From NCBI GenBank assembly GCA_964608735.1, contig CAZSPL010000059.1, positions 1-17,765 of the forward strand: a stretch of DNA of 17,765 nt. The letters run 5' to 3'. The stretch is from CAZSPL01 sp964608735. Lineage in GTDB: Bacteria > JAJVIF01 > JAPKYR01 > CAZSPL01. The translations under genes and the position numbers were made by a program. Each line of letters starts with the position of its first letter. Position 1 is the first letter of the stretch. Under the pieces are notes generated by a model. It was not told where the DNA came from, did no database searches, and was given only the letters and a program-made list of their open reading frames with translations. Below, piece by piece: positions 1 to 8,144 of this stretch.

Positions 1-2715
1 AACACCGTGGAGCTTTCGGATGTACCATCGGAGCAGCCGCCGGTATGGGACACCACGATTGGAATCACGTCGGCGGAATATGGTGACGAAGAGGTTACCG
101 TCTATTACGGCACGGCCTCGGATCCCGATACGCCCGTAACATACAATGTCTATTATTCCCAGACAAGTCCGATTAATTTCGCGACCTCACCGGTTCTTGA
201 AGCTCAAACTGGTTCGCCGACAGTCGTCGACAGCCTGATCAACGACCAGGAATATCATTTCGCCGTTCGCGCGCGAGATGCAACCGGCCTGGAAGACGAT
301 AATACAGTCGAACTTCCCGCGACACCTCATTACGACAATGAGCCGCCCCAATGGGATGAATTTCCCGGAGGCGTGGAAAACGTGACGCCCGGTGACCACA
401 AAGCCACGGTTTATTACGGCACGGCGACCGACACGGACTTGCCGGTGACGTACAACGTCTACTGGAGCGATGAATCTCCCATCAATTTAGTCACGGCCGA
501 TAAGAAAATCGGACAAACCGGCTCGCCGACCCTGGTAACCGGGCTTGATAACGATAAAATGTATTACTTTGTTGTAAGGGCGATGGACGGTCTTGGTCTT
601 GAGGATACGAATACACTCGAGAGGTTCGCCACTCCCGAGAATGAGCCGCCCCTCTGGGATACGACCACGGGCATCACGGGCGCGGACCCGGGTGATGAAC
701 AGGTGACCGTATACTACGGCACAGCGAGCGACCCGGACACGCCTGTCACGTATACAGTTTATTATTCGCAGTTCACGCCGATCGCATTTGAATTCGCCGA
801 CAAAATTGAGGGAGAGAGCGGTTCGCCTACTGTAGTCCCGGGATTAGTGAACGATCTGGAATACTACTTCGCGGTACGGGCCAGGGACGGCCTTGGTCTT
901 GAAGATGACAACATCATCGAACTAAGCACAACCCCGTCGAGCGGGAATACGGCTCCAACCTGGGATGGTCCGGTGGGCATACAGAGCGCCACGCCGTTTA
1001 GCCAGGCCATTCAGGTGACATTTGGTACGGCGAGCGATCCGGATCTACCGGTGACATATCACGTCTACTACCAGGCAAGCGGCCCTATTAACTGGGATAC
1101 GACTCCTTATATCACCGCGACGGAGTCACCAGCATTAGTAGACAGCCTCGATAACGGGTTGGTGTATTTCCTCGGTGTGCGCGCGGCGGACGGGCTTGGG
1201 TTGGAAGATGACAACATCGCCGTGCTGCACGTATCGCCGAACCTTCCGCCCGAATGGGATACCACCGTCGGCATCGTCGACGCGGCTCCGATGTACGCTT
1301 CGGCGGAAGTGACATTCGGTAGCGCCTCGGATATCGACGGAGTGACATACAACGTCTACTACAGCAAATCCTCACCGATAAACTTCGGGCTGGCCGACGT
1401 TGATACTGGGGTAACCGGTTCGCCTCATGTCGTGACCGGGATCGACCCGGGTCAAGTTTATTACTTCGCGGTAAGGGCCGAAGACGGCTATGGTCTTGAG
1501 GAAACGAACATTGCCGAAGCGAGCGCGGAAATCTGGGGTACGCCTCACTCCAAATGGCTATATCCTTCGGGCTTCGGAATTCTATCGTCGCCATCATGGC
1601 TTGACGTCGACTCGGACAGCAATGACGACGTGATAATCGGCGGACAGGACGACCTTATTAAAGCGATTTCCGGGATTGATGGCGGGCTTACATGGTCCTA
1701 CCCAGTATCCGGTGACATCGATTCGAGCCCATGCCTCGTCGATTCCAACGGTGGTATTCTTGATGTGGCTTTCGGCTCGGCGGACGGCAACCTTTACTGT
1801 GTGGACGGCTCCGACGGGAGCTACTTGTGGAGTTTCCCCCTTGGTGGAATCGTATCATCGTCCCCCGCCGCCGGAGATGTCGATAACGACGGCGTTTCCG
1901 AAGTCGTTGTAGGCTCGTATGACTCAAGCGTCTATGTCATCGATGCCGTTACCGGAGCGATGGAATGGGGGCAGCTTACCGGCGGTTATATATCGGCATC
2001 ACCCGCCCTGTATGACGTAAACGGCGACAGCAAGCTTGAGATATTCGTCGGAAGCTCGAACGGCGATATGTACTGCTTCAACGGCGACAGCAGCGGTGAA
2101 ATATGGCACTATGCCACCTCGCAGCCGATACTCACCTCGCCGGTCATCGGTGATATCGTGCCCGGTGGTAACAAGGAAGTGGCATTCATCTCGGAAGACG
2201 GCTACCTTTATGTCCTCGACGCACTGGACAAGACGTTCAAGTGGAACTACAACCTCGCATCCACGACCACTGGGAGTCCGTGTCTCGGTGATGTGAATGA
2301 AGACGGTGCTCTCGACATAGCCATCGGCTTGAGCAATGGGGATGTCCTGCTCATAAACGGAGCGACGCACATGCCGCTTTGGACATCCAATGCTCTCGGC
2401 GTTGTTGACTCACCACCGTCACTTGCGGATCTTACGGGCGACGGTATTCTCGATGTGATTCTCGGCGCAGATGATGGCAATCTATATTGCTTCGACGGCA
2501 CCGATGGCTCCACCGCATTTTCAATATCGGTCGGCGGCGAAATAAATACCGCCCCGATGGTGCACGACATAGACAACGATTCGTTGCTCGAAATTGTCGT
2601 GGCGACATCGGACGGGTTCGTCTTCGCGCTGGAAACCGATGTCCCGGTACCCGGGGCAGCCGATATCATCTGGCCGAAGTTCAGGCGTACGACGAATAAT
2701 CGCGGCGTGCTGTAA
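1..2715 (+). CDS. Large surface/secreted protein, FN3-like repeats plus eight-repeat beta-propeller (5' truncated)
   Basis: The frame is open from base 1, and the first residues (NTVELSDVP) match the end of an FN3-like repeat (compare DNTVELPATP further on). The true start therefore lies upstream and the GTG at 7 is not it. Five repeats of about 97-102 residues, each opening with a W-D pair (Trp codons at 46, 352, 655, 961 and 1255), carry the FN3-like signature of NVYYS, an SPTVV turn, YYFAVRA and GLED. From about 1546 follow eight repeats of about 45 residues with SSP..DVDNDG..E(V/I)VVGS.DG.(V/L)Y..D...G...W, as in FG-GAP/PQQ-type propellers; DxDxDG-like loops suggest calcium binding. The protein ends in WPKFRRTTNNRG, a tail I associate with such propellers. 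It is probably exported and adhesive or carbohydrate-facing. No catalytic motif is visible, so the function is not assigned. A terminator follows 22 bp downstream, and the next gene is convergent. Confidence 0.85.
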   Translation, partial: NTVELSDVPSEQPPVWDTTIGITSAEYGDEEVTVYYGTASDPDTPVTYNVYYSQTSPINFATSPVLEAQTGSPTVVDSLINDQEYHFAVRARDATGLEDDNTVELPATPHYDNEPPQWDEFPGGVENVTPGDHKATVYYGTATDTDLPVTYNVYWSDESPINLVTADKKIGQTGSPTLVTGLDNDKMYYFVVRAMDGLGLEDTNTLERFATPENEPPLWDTTTGITGADPGDEQVTVYYGTASDPDTPVTYTVYYSQFTPIAFEFADKIEGESGSPTVVPGLVNDLEYYFAVRARDGLGLEDDNIIELSTTPSSGNTAPTWDGPVGIQSATPFSQAIQVTFGTASDPDLPVTYHVYYQASGPINWDTTPYITATESPALVDSLDNGLVYFLGVRAADGLGLEDDNIAVLHVSPNLPPEWDTTVGIVDAAPMYASAEVTFGSASDIDGVTYNVYYSKSSPINFGLADVDTGVTGSPHVVTGIDPGQVYYFAVRAEDGYGLEETNIAEASAEIWGTPHSKWLYPSGFGILSSPSWLDVDSDSNDDVIIGGQDDLIKAISGIDGGLTWSYPVSGDIDSSPCLVDSNGGILDVAFGSADGNLYCVDGSDGSYLWSFPLGGIVSSSPAAGDVDNDGVSEVVVGSYDSSVYVIDAVTGAMEWGQLTGGYISASPALYDVNGDSKLEIFVGSSNGDMYCFNGDSSGEIWHYATSQPILTSPVIGDIVPGGNKEVAFISEDGYLYVLDALDKTFKWNYNLASTTTGSPCLGDVNEDGALDIAIGLSNGDVLLINGATHMPLWTSNALGVVDSPPSLADLTGDGILDVILGADDGNLYCFDGTDGSTAFSISVGGEINTAPMVHDIDNDSLLEIVVATSDGFVFALETDVPVPGAADIIWPKFRRTTNNRGVL

Positions 2716-2736
2716 AGGCGGATTATCTGAATCAAC

Positions 2737-2766
2737 ACGGGCTCCTCAATGGAGCCCGTTTTTTTT
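2737..2766 (+). terminator. Rho-independent terminator of the FN3/propeller gene
   Basis: A perfect 9-bp stem ACGGGCTCC/GGAGCCCGT with a 5-nt loop is followed directly by a run of T. It lies 21 bp after the TAA at 2713-2715. On the minus strand there is no T tract after the stem, so it serves the + strand gene and not the convergent fhs-like gene. Confidence 0.9.
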
Positions 2767-2795
2767 CGACGGATAAAGTATTGTGTGGGACGGAA

Positions 2796-4586
2796 TTATT
2801 GTTCGATGTAGTACCCACCGAAGTAGCTGTCATCCCTTACGAGCCTGATCTTCCTCGCCGCGCAAGTGGAGTAACTCATCCCCGGCATCATCTGAACGCT
2901 GCCGCACAGGACGACTACCCATCCCGGACCGCCGGCGTAGAATGCATCGGTTACCTTCACTTTCATCCCCGACGGGTCACCGAGTACATTTTTGTCATCG
3001 CTGATTGAATATTGCGTCTTGGACATGCATACATTCAGCCGCGAACCGAATTCATCCTGTATCTGGTCGATCTTTCGTCCCGCCTTGACGGTGAAGGCAA
3101 CTTCGCCCGCGCGGTAAATCTCCCGCGCGATTGTTTCAATTTTCTCGCGCAAGCTGAATCTCAACGGGTAGAGAAGCTTGTAATTGTTTTTCTTCTTAGC
3201 GAAATCTGTCGATTCGATTGTGTAAACCGCGAGCTGTGCAAGGGGAAGCACACCCTCGGCGCCGTCTTTATAACCGGTGTGTTCTATCGCCGAGACGTCC
3301 ATTTCATCGGCGAGATATTTCTTGATGGTTTCGATTTCCTCATCGGTGTCGGTGTCGAAGCGGTTGATTGCGACTATCACGGGAACGCCGTATTTGCGCA
3401 TGTTCTCGACGTGAACTTTCAAATTCGGCATGCCCTTGATGCATCCATCGACATCCGGGGCGTAGATAAATTTATTCTTCTCGGAGGATGTCCGTCCGAG
3501 CGGAGTAAGTCCCGCCTGGCGCTTCAAATCACGCGTACCGACGACGATTATCATCAACGACGGGATTTTCTTCGCGGCCCGGAATACAAGGTCATGCATC
3601 TTCTGCCCGCCAAGGTCGGCGGCGAATCCCCCCTCGGTTACGACATAGTCCGCGGCTTTCTGCGCGATGTTCAGCGCCGCGACCGACGAATTACCGTGGG
3701 CGATGTTGGCAAACGGCCCGGTGTGGATGAATCCGCCGGAGCCGTAGATCGTCTGGACGAGATTCGGGTTGATCGCATGTTTCAGAAGCGCGACGACGGC
3801 ATCGGTGATGTCCATCTTCCCTATGGTGATAGGCCTGCCATGCCGAGTTCTCGCGACGAGAATCCGATTGATGCGCTTGCGCAGGTTCTCGATATTCCTG
3901 CAGATGCCGAGGGTGGCCATGATCTCCGATGCCGCGGTTATGATGCCTCGTCCTTCGACGAGCATATCCCCCTTGTTACGGCCGTCCGGACTGCAGGAAA
4001 ATGAGCGAATCGAGCGGTCACACAGGTCGTAGCAAATCGGCCATTCTATCCCTGGCGGATGAACTTCGTGGATATTTTTCCTGTCATACGCCATCGACAT
4101 AAGGGTCGCCCATACGAGGTTGTGCGCCTGCGTGACAGCGGGGATATCGCCCGTGAACGCGAAGTTGATGTCTTCCATCGGAAGCACCTGCGAATATCCT
4201 CCTCCCGCGGCGCCGCCTTTCATGCCGAGGGTAGGGCCCATGGATGCTTCACGCAGTACGAACATCGCCCGCTTGCGTATCCCCGATTGCTTGAACAGCA
4301 TGTTGATTGCGTCGGTGAGGGCAATCGAGGTCATGGTCTTACCGGAGCCTTTCGGGGTCGGGGTCATCGCGGTGACGCCTATAATCGCCCCGTCGGGACG
4401 GTCCGCCAGTTCGCGCTTTACGAGCGTATGATCGACTTTCGCATAAATATCACCGAACGAGAAGAACTCCTGTGGGTTGACCGGAAGCCCGTACTCGGCT
4501 GCTATTTCCTGGACGGGCTTGATATGTTTCAGCGCATCCGATGCAATCTCGAAATCGGGCGGGGTAGGTCGCTTGATATCAATCAT
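2796..4586 (-). CDS. fhs: Formate--tetrahydrofolate ligase, divergent
   Basis: The family reaction is ATP + formate + tetrahydrofolate to 10-formyl-THF, a cytoplasmic entry to one-carbon metabolism. The 596-aa product is slightly longer than the usual 555-590. Family landmarks are visible: the P-loop region TPTPKGSGKT (residues 75-84), REASMGP (112-118), KGGAAGGG (123-130), PMEDINFAFTGD (136-147), GPFANIAHG (290-298), VVTEGGFAADLGG (315-327), VAINRF (405-410) and CMSKTQYSISDD near the C-terminus. It departs from typical members at several places: GSGKT for the usual GEGKT, QAHNL for AxNNL/ATHNL, and HTGYKDG (436-442) where most members have a Trp-containing VWAKGG. The last 50 residues are also divergent. 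The ATG at 4586 has AGGAG six bases upstream. It is divergent from the C11 lipoprotein gene. Fold assignment is secure; identical activity is not. Confidence 0.85.
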   Translation of the reverse strand: MIDIKRPTPPDFEIASDALKHIKPVQEIAAEYGLPVNPQEFFSFGDIYAKVDHTLVKRELADRPDGAIIGVTAMTPTPKGSGKTMTSIALTDAINMLFKQSGIRKRAMFVLREASMGPTLGMKGGAAGGGYSQVLPMEDINFAFTGDIPAVTQAHNLVWATLMSMAYDRKNIHEVHPPGIEWPICYDLCDRSIRSFSCSPDGRNKGDMLVEGRGIITAASEIMATLGICRNIENLRKRINRILVARTRHGRPITIGKMDITDAVVALLKHAINPNLVQTIYGSGGFIHTGPFANIAHGNSSVAALNIAQKAADYVVTEGGFAADLGGQKMHDLVFRAAKKIPSLMIIVVGTRDLKRQAGLTPLGRTSSEKNKFIYAPDVDGCIKGMPNLKVHVENMRKYGVPVIVAINRFDTDTDEEIETIKKYLADEMDVSAIEHTGYKDGAEGVLPLAQLAVYTIESTDFAKKKNNYKLLYPLRFSLREKIETIAREIYRAGEVAFTVKAGRKIDQIQDEFGSRLNVCMSKTQYSISDDKNVLGDPSGMKVKVTDAFYAGGPGWVVVLCGSVQMMPGMSYSTCAARKIRLVRDDSYFGGYYIEQ

Positions 4587-4615
4587 ACGTGTCTCCTGTC
4601 ACTATATATTTTGAC

Positions 4616-4621
4616 ATTATA
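4616..4621 (-). promoter_or_regulatory. Possible -10 element of the fhs-like gene
   Basis: A perfect TATAAT on the minus strand lies 30 bp upstream of the fhs-like ATG, giving a short leader that contains the AGGAG ribosome site (4593-4597). I find no convincing -35 at 16-18 bp, so this rests on the -10 alone. Confidence 0.35.
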
Positions 4622-4655
4622 CATTACGCCCGGATTCACACGTTGCATTTGCCTC

Positions 4656-4679
4656 GGTGCCAGGCGTGGTGCCAGGCGT
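4656..4679 (+). repeat. Exact 12-bp tandem duplication in the divergent intergenic region
   Basis: GGTGCCAGGCGT occurs twice with no gap (4656-4667 and 4668-4679). The core GTGCCAGGC also occurs inside the toxin gene at 9580-9588, where it is part of a palindrome. The repeat could be a regulator site between the divergent fhs-like and C11 genes, a relic of a dispersed repeat, or slippage. Nothing in the sequence separates these. Confidence 0.7.
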
Positions 4680-4746
4680 CGCATATTCTGAGCAATATAT
4701 TTAAAGTAATCGAGAGAGTACGAGACTTATTCCCGCCTTGTCCGGC

Positions 4747-4776
4747 TTGCATCGGCACGATATTGCCTGATACTAT
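4747..4776 (+). promoter_or_regulatory. Candidate promoter of the C11 lipoprotein gene
   Basis: TTGCAT (4747-4752), an 18-bp spacer and TACTAT (4771-4776) lie 31 bp upstream of the ATG at 4808, in an AT-rich stretch. The ribosome site is weak (GGTGG at 4797-4801). Alternative -10 hexamers overlap this one. Confidence 0.35.
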
Positions 4777-4807
4777 TTTATAACTTCCAAAAGGCTGGTG
4801 GCGTCAC

Positions 4808-7800
4808 ATGAATAAAAGCCGGCTGTTGCTTCTGATTATTTTCATCCTGTTCGGGGCCGCGTCCTGCAGTAGCGGGACAAGCAATTCCCCCATCTCACCC
4901 GATGTCCAGAATCCCGAACCCGGCATGGAGCGGCAGGTATCATCCGACCGCATCCCCCTCGGCGCTTACTCGCTGACCCTCGGCGAGGACGGCGATTACT
5001 CCCTCGTCGAAGTCCGGGAAGCGTTCGGGCATTATGATGTCACCGCCTTCGTGCTTCCGCCGGGATGCCCCGACTGCTTCTGGATAGTCCTCGCGGGTAA
5101 ATACGGCGATATTTGGGAGTTCGACGCCTTCCTGAAGAACCCGACGCCAATCACCGCCTACGACGTTCGCGGAACAATTTTCGAATCCGGCCCGGTCGAC
5201 GTCATCAACCCCGATTCATACACAAGCGTGCTCGCGCCAGTCTCCGATCCGAACAAGGTCAACCCGTTTTTCATACTGAACAGTGGCGCCGGAAATAATC
5301 AGTGGGGACCTCTCGCCCAGAGCTCGGCGCACCTGATTCTAAAGAAGCCGGTCGGCGTAGGGTGGGGTACTATCGAGTTCCTCATCGATGCATCATGGCC
5401 CGGCAATCAGAAAGACCCGGTGCGCGTCAAGGCTCTCAAGGCCGAGCCGTATGTGATACATGACGACGGTTCCGATTCGTGCACGCTGTCCTGCAAGGTC
5501 GATGACTGGCAGATGGACGTCGACAGCGTATCGATAAACCTGAGCCCCATGGGCGGCGAAGCCGATGCCGCATTTACATGGGATGATGAAAAATGGGTCC
5601 TGCCCGATGTATCCCACGATTACTGGGAAGGGCAGGGGCCGGGCGTTTACGACCTTCTCGTCACAGCGATTTCGGGCGGCAAGGAAACATATAATTACCT
5701 GCGACTCACAGTCGAGGAAGGCGGCATCAGCGAGGAACCAGCCGAATGGACATTCCTCGTCTACCTGCACGCGGCGAATCTTCCCGATGAAGAAGATATC
5801 AACGAAATGGAGATGTCCGGCTCGGTTACAGGTGAGTTGAATATCATCGTGCTATGGGACAAGCCGGAAGGGGAAGGGGACGATGTCATCATGCGCGTCC
5901 TCCATGACCCGAACCCCTATGACGGAACCGACCAGACCCTTGTCAGCGTCGAGGTGAACGACTACGGCGCGGTCATCCCGTCATCCAAGCAGCTCGACAT
6001 GGGCGACGGCGAGACGTTGCGCAAATTCCTCGAATGGGCGATGCTGAAATATCACGCATATCATTACGCCCTCGACCTGTGGGACCACGGCGGAGGCATT
6101 TTCTCCGGCGTTGAGAAGCAGCCATTGTTCCGCAATGTATGCGGCGGCTTGATGCTGTGGGAAATCCGCGACGCGATGCAGTCCGCCCTCGATAAACAGA
6201 GCCTCGTCTCGAAATTCGAGATAGTCGGTTTCGATGTTTGCGTGCTTGGTGAAATCGAGACGGCATACCAGTTGAGGAACCTCACGAATTATGTCGTGGC
6301 CTCCGAAGCCGGCGAGCCGGGCCCCGGATGGGATTACGGCCCGCCGCTTATTTCGCTCAAGGACAACATCGCCACGCAGACGGCATCGGAGTTTACATAC
6401 AACATAGTGGAAGCATACCGCGACAGCTACGATGAAGACCCGGCGCCGTACCACTATTCCGCCGATACCACACAGGCCGGCAGTTCCACCACGACCCTCG
6501 TGGATACTCTCGTACCGGAGTTGGATGCTCTCGCCGATGCGCTCATCGCAATCGTGGGCGACCATAAGAGCGCGATTACCCAGTGCCGTAACAACGCTCT
6601 CAATTTTTATGACCCGTCATTCCCCGATTTGGGGCATTTTCTGCTTCTGCTGTCACAGAATCCGCAGATACCACCGGAAGTGAAAACGCAGGCGATGAGT
6701 ACCCTCGATGCCCTCGACCAGACGATGGTGCTTCACGCGCATACCGGAACCGAATATATCAACGAAACCGGCTTCAGGATATGGTTCCCCGACAATATCG
6801 ACGGAAATTACTACGAAAGCCAGTACATGGACCCGGCATATCTGAATTTCCACGAGACGAACTGGGATGAATTCCTCTATGCATATGGTAACCCGAATAA
6901 CCCGGTGCAACTCGCAATTGAAGAGGTTGTCGTCGATGACACGGCGGGCGGCAACGGCGATGGATATCTCCAGGCAAACGAGACGGCGTTGATTTCCATC
7001 AAGCTGCGAAATGACGGCTACGTGGCCGCCGAGCAGCTAAACTGCTGGCTGCAGGAGGATGACGATTACGTCGATGTAACCTCAGATTTTTCGGTATGCG
7101 ACGACATCCCGGCGGGGGAATCGCGATGGATAACCAATGACTATATCGTTGACATCGATGCGGGGTGCCCGGAGCAGCATGCATTCCTTTTCAATCTCTA
7201 CATCACCGACACCGACGATAAGATTTACACGCCGGAGTTCCAGCTTTATTCATACCAGATTGAATATTTGATACTTGATTACGACCACACAAACAGCTCC
7301 GCCCCTGCAATCGGCGCGGCGCTGGACACCATCGGCATCGGGTATGCAACGGTTGATGATTCCGTGTCGATGCCGGACCTTTCCGAATACACGACGATAT
7401 TCGTGTGCCTCGGATTTTACGGCGGTCCCGAACCGTGCCATTCTCTCAGCCATGATGAGGGGCAGGCGATCGTCGATTTCCTCGACGCGGGCGGCGCGGC
7501 ATATGTCGAGGGGGGCGACTGCTGGTACTTCGACCCGATATACGGCGCTTATGATATAGCCCCGGCGTTCGGCATCGATCCAATCGAGGACGGCGGCTAC
7601 GATGAGCTCGTTGATATCATCGGGGCAACCGGGTCGGACTTCTACGGGCTCCAATTTTCATACAGCGGCGACGACTGGTTCCCCGACCACCTGGCGCCAC
7701 TCGGCGGCGGTTTGGCGTGGATTGTGATGATAAGCGACGCAGTGCCGTTTAGCTGCATGATCGCCTACGACTCCGGCACTTACCGCACACTCGGCGCGAG

Positions 7801-7888
7801 CTTCGAATTCGGCGGGCTCAACGAATCCGCCTCCGTCAGCACGCAGGTGGAGCTTATGCAGGAGATGCTGGAGTTTTTTGATGGGTAG
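4808..7888 (+). CDS. Clostripain-type (family C11) cysteine peptidase lipoprotein
   Basis: This is a predicted surface protease. The N-terminus has a lipoprotein signal with a Cys at residue 20 (AASC). Residues about 40-300 form a module also found in the lipoprotein at 14575-17379: LPPxCxDC with Cys87/Cys90, LKNP, TAYDVRG at 116-122, IDASWPGN, and DWQ.DV. The C11 domain starts near residue 313 (WTFLVYLHAANL) and carries the clostripain dyad: His427 in DHGGG and Cys478 in GFDVC, followed by VASEAGEPGPGW. C11 enzymes usually cleave after Arg or Lys; specificity here is inferred only from the family. A CARDB-like beta domain (about 697-815, DDTAGGNGDGYLQANET) and a GATase1/DUF4350-like C-terminal domain (about 817-1026) follow. 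The ATG at 4808 opens directly into the signal peptide. A frameshifted copy of the last 50 codons lies at 9740-9900, beyond the toxin-antitoxin cassette. Confidence 0.88.
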   Translation: MNKSRLLLLIIFILFGAASCSSGTSNSPISPDVQNPEPGMERQVSSDRIPLGAYSLTLGEDGDYSLVEVREAFGHYDVTAFVLPPGCPDCFWIVLAGKYGDIWEFDAFLKNPTPITAYDVRGTIFESGPVDVINPDSYTSVLAPVSDPNKVNPFFILNSGAGNNQWGPLAQSSAHLILKKPVGVGWGTIEFLIDASWPGNQKDPVRVKALKAEPYVIHDDGSDSCTLSCKVDDWQMDVDSVSINLSPMGGEADAAFTWDDEKWVLPDVSHDYWEGQGPGVYDLLVTAISGGKETYNYLRLTVEEGGISEEPAEWTFLVYLHAANLPDEEDINEMEMSGSVTGELNIIVLWDKPEGEGDDVIMRVLHDPNPYDGTDQTLVSVEVNDYGAVIPSSKQLDMGDGETLRKFLEWAMLKYHAYHYALDLWDHGGGIFSGVEKQPLFRNVCGGLMLWEIRDAMQSALDKQSLVSKFEIVGFDVCVLGEIETAYQLRNLTNYVVASEAGEPGPGWDYGPPLISLKDNIATQTASEFTYNIVEAYRDSYDEDPAPYHYSADTTQAGSSTTTLVDTLVPELDALADALIAIVGDHKSAITQCRNNALNFYDPSFPDLGHFLLLLSQNPQIPPEVKTQAMSTLDALDQTMVLHAHTGTEYINETGFRIWFPDNIDGNYYESQYMDPAYLNFHETNWDEFLYAYGNPNNPVQLAIEEVVVDDTAGGNGDGYLQANETALISIKLRNDGYVAAEQLNCWLQEDDDYVDVTSDFSVCDDIPAGESRWITNDYIVDIDAGCPEQHAFLFNLYITDTDDKIYTPEFQLYSYQIEYLILDYDHTNSSAPAIGAALDTIGIGYATVDDSVSMPDLSEYTTIFVCLGFYGGPEPCHSLSHDEGQAIVDFLDAGGAAYVEGGDCWYFDPIYGAYDIAPAFGIDPIEDGGYDELVDIIGATGSDFYGLQFSYSGDDWFPDHLAPLGGGLAWIVMISDAVPFSCMIAYDSGTYRTLGASFEFGGLNESASVSTQVELMQEMLEFFDG

Positions 7889-8091
7889 CCTTGCTCACTG
7901 ATGCCGGGATTTGAGGGTGCGAACATCTTGTCTGCATATTGTACTGCGGCATCCCGATACCCGGAATAGGCTCTTCTCAATAAATGTTTTCCGGTAAACA
8001 CATTTTATGCACGAGATTACGGAAGCTCGCTTGCTGTCTTACAGGCAGGCAATATTCTGTAGCGGGATTTCATATTTTTCTTGAAATGGGC
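7889..8091. other. AT-richer intergenic region upstream of the toxin-antitoxin cassette
   Basis: No gene is seen here. The first bases (CTGATGCCGGGATTT at 7898-7912) resemble those after the C11 remnant (CTGATACAGGGATTT), so the homology of the two copies continues past the stop codon. GATGCCG (7900-7906) is complementary to CGGCATC (7947-7953) across a 40-nt loop. TCTTACA at 8037-8043 repeats the half-site of the operator at 8099-8128. I find no terminator for the C11 gene. Confidence 0.5.
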
Positions 8092-8120
8092 TTGCGTTTG
8101 TAAGAAATATATGGTATATT
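8092..8120 (+). promoter_or_regulatory. Sigma70-type promoter of the toxin-antitoxin operon
   Basis: TTGCGT (8092-8097), an optimal 17-bp spacer and TATATT (8115-8120) lie 24 bp upstream of the antitoxin ATG. GGAG (8134-8137) provides the ribosome site 7 bp before that ATG. Confidence 0.7.
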
Positions 8121-8128
8121 ATCTTACA
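8099..8128 (+). promoter_or_regulatory. Inverted-repeat operator overlapping the toxin-antitoxin promoter
   Basis: A perfect 7-bp inverted repeat, TGTAAGA (8099-8105) and TCTTACA (8122-8128), encloses a second, inner inverted repeat (AATATA/TATATT). It spans the spacer and the -10 box, so a protein bound here would block RNA polymerase. Repression by the AbiEi-type antitoxin on inverted repeats is known for the family. Its use here is inferred. Confidence 0.6.
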
Positions 8129-8144
8129 TAACTGGAGCTGTGAA

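Noticed and set aside
3012..4004. 330-codon open frame on the + strand opposite the fhs-like gene
   Set aside because: It is antisense to a well-supported enzyme, its translation has no recognisable motif, and such frames are common opposite GC-biased codons.
7900..7953. GATGCCG ... CGGCATC inverted repeat as a terminator of the C11 gene
   Set aside because: The loop is 40 nt and no T tract follows, so it does not look like an intrinsic terminator.
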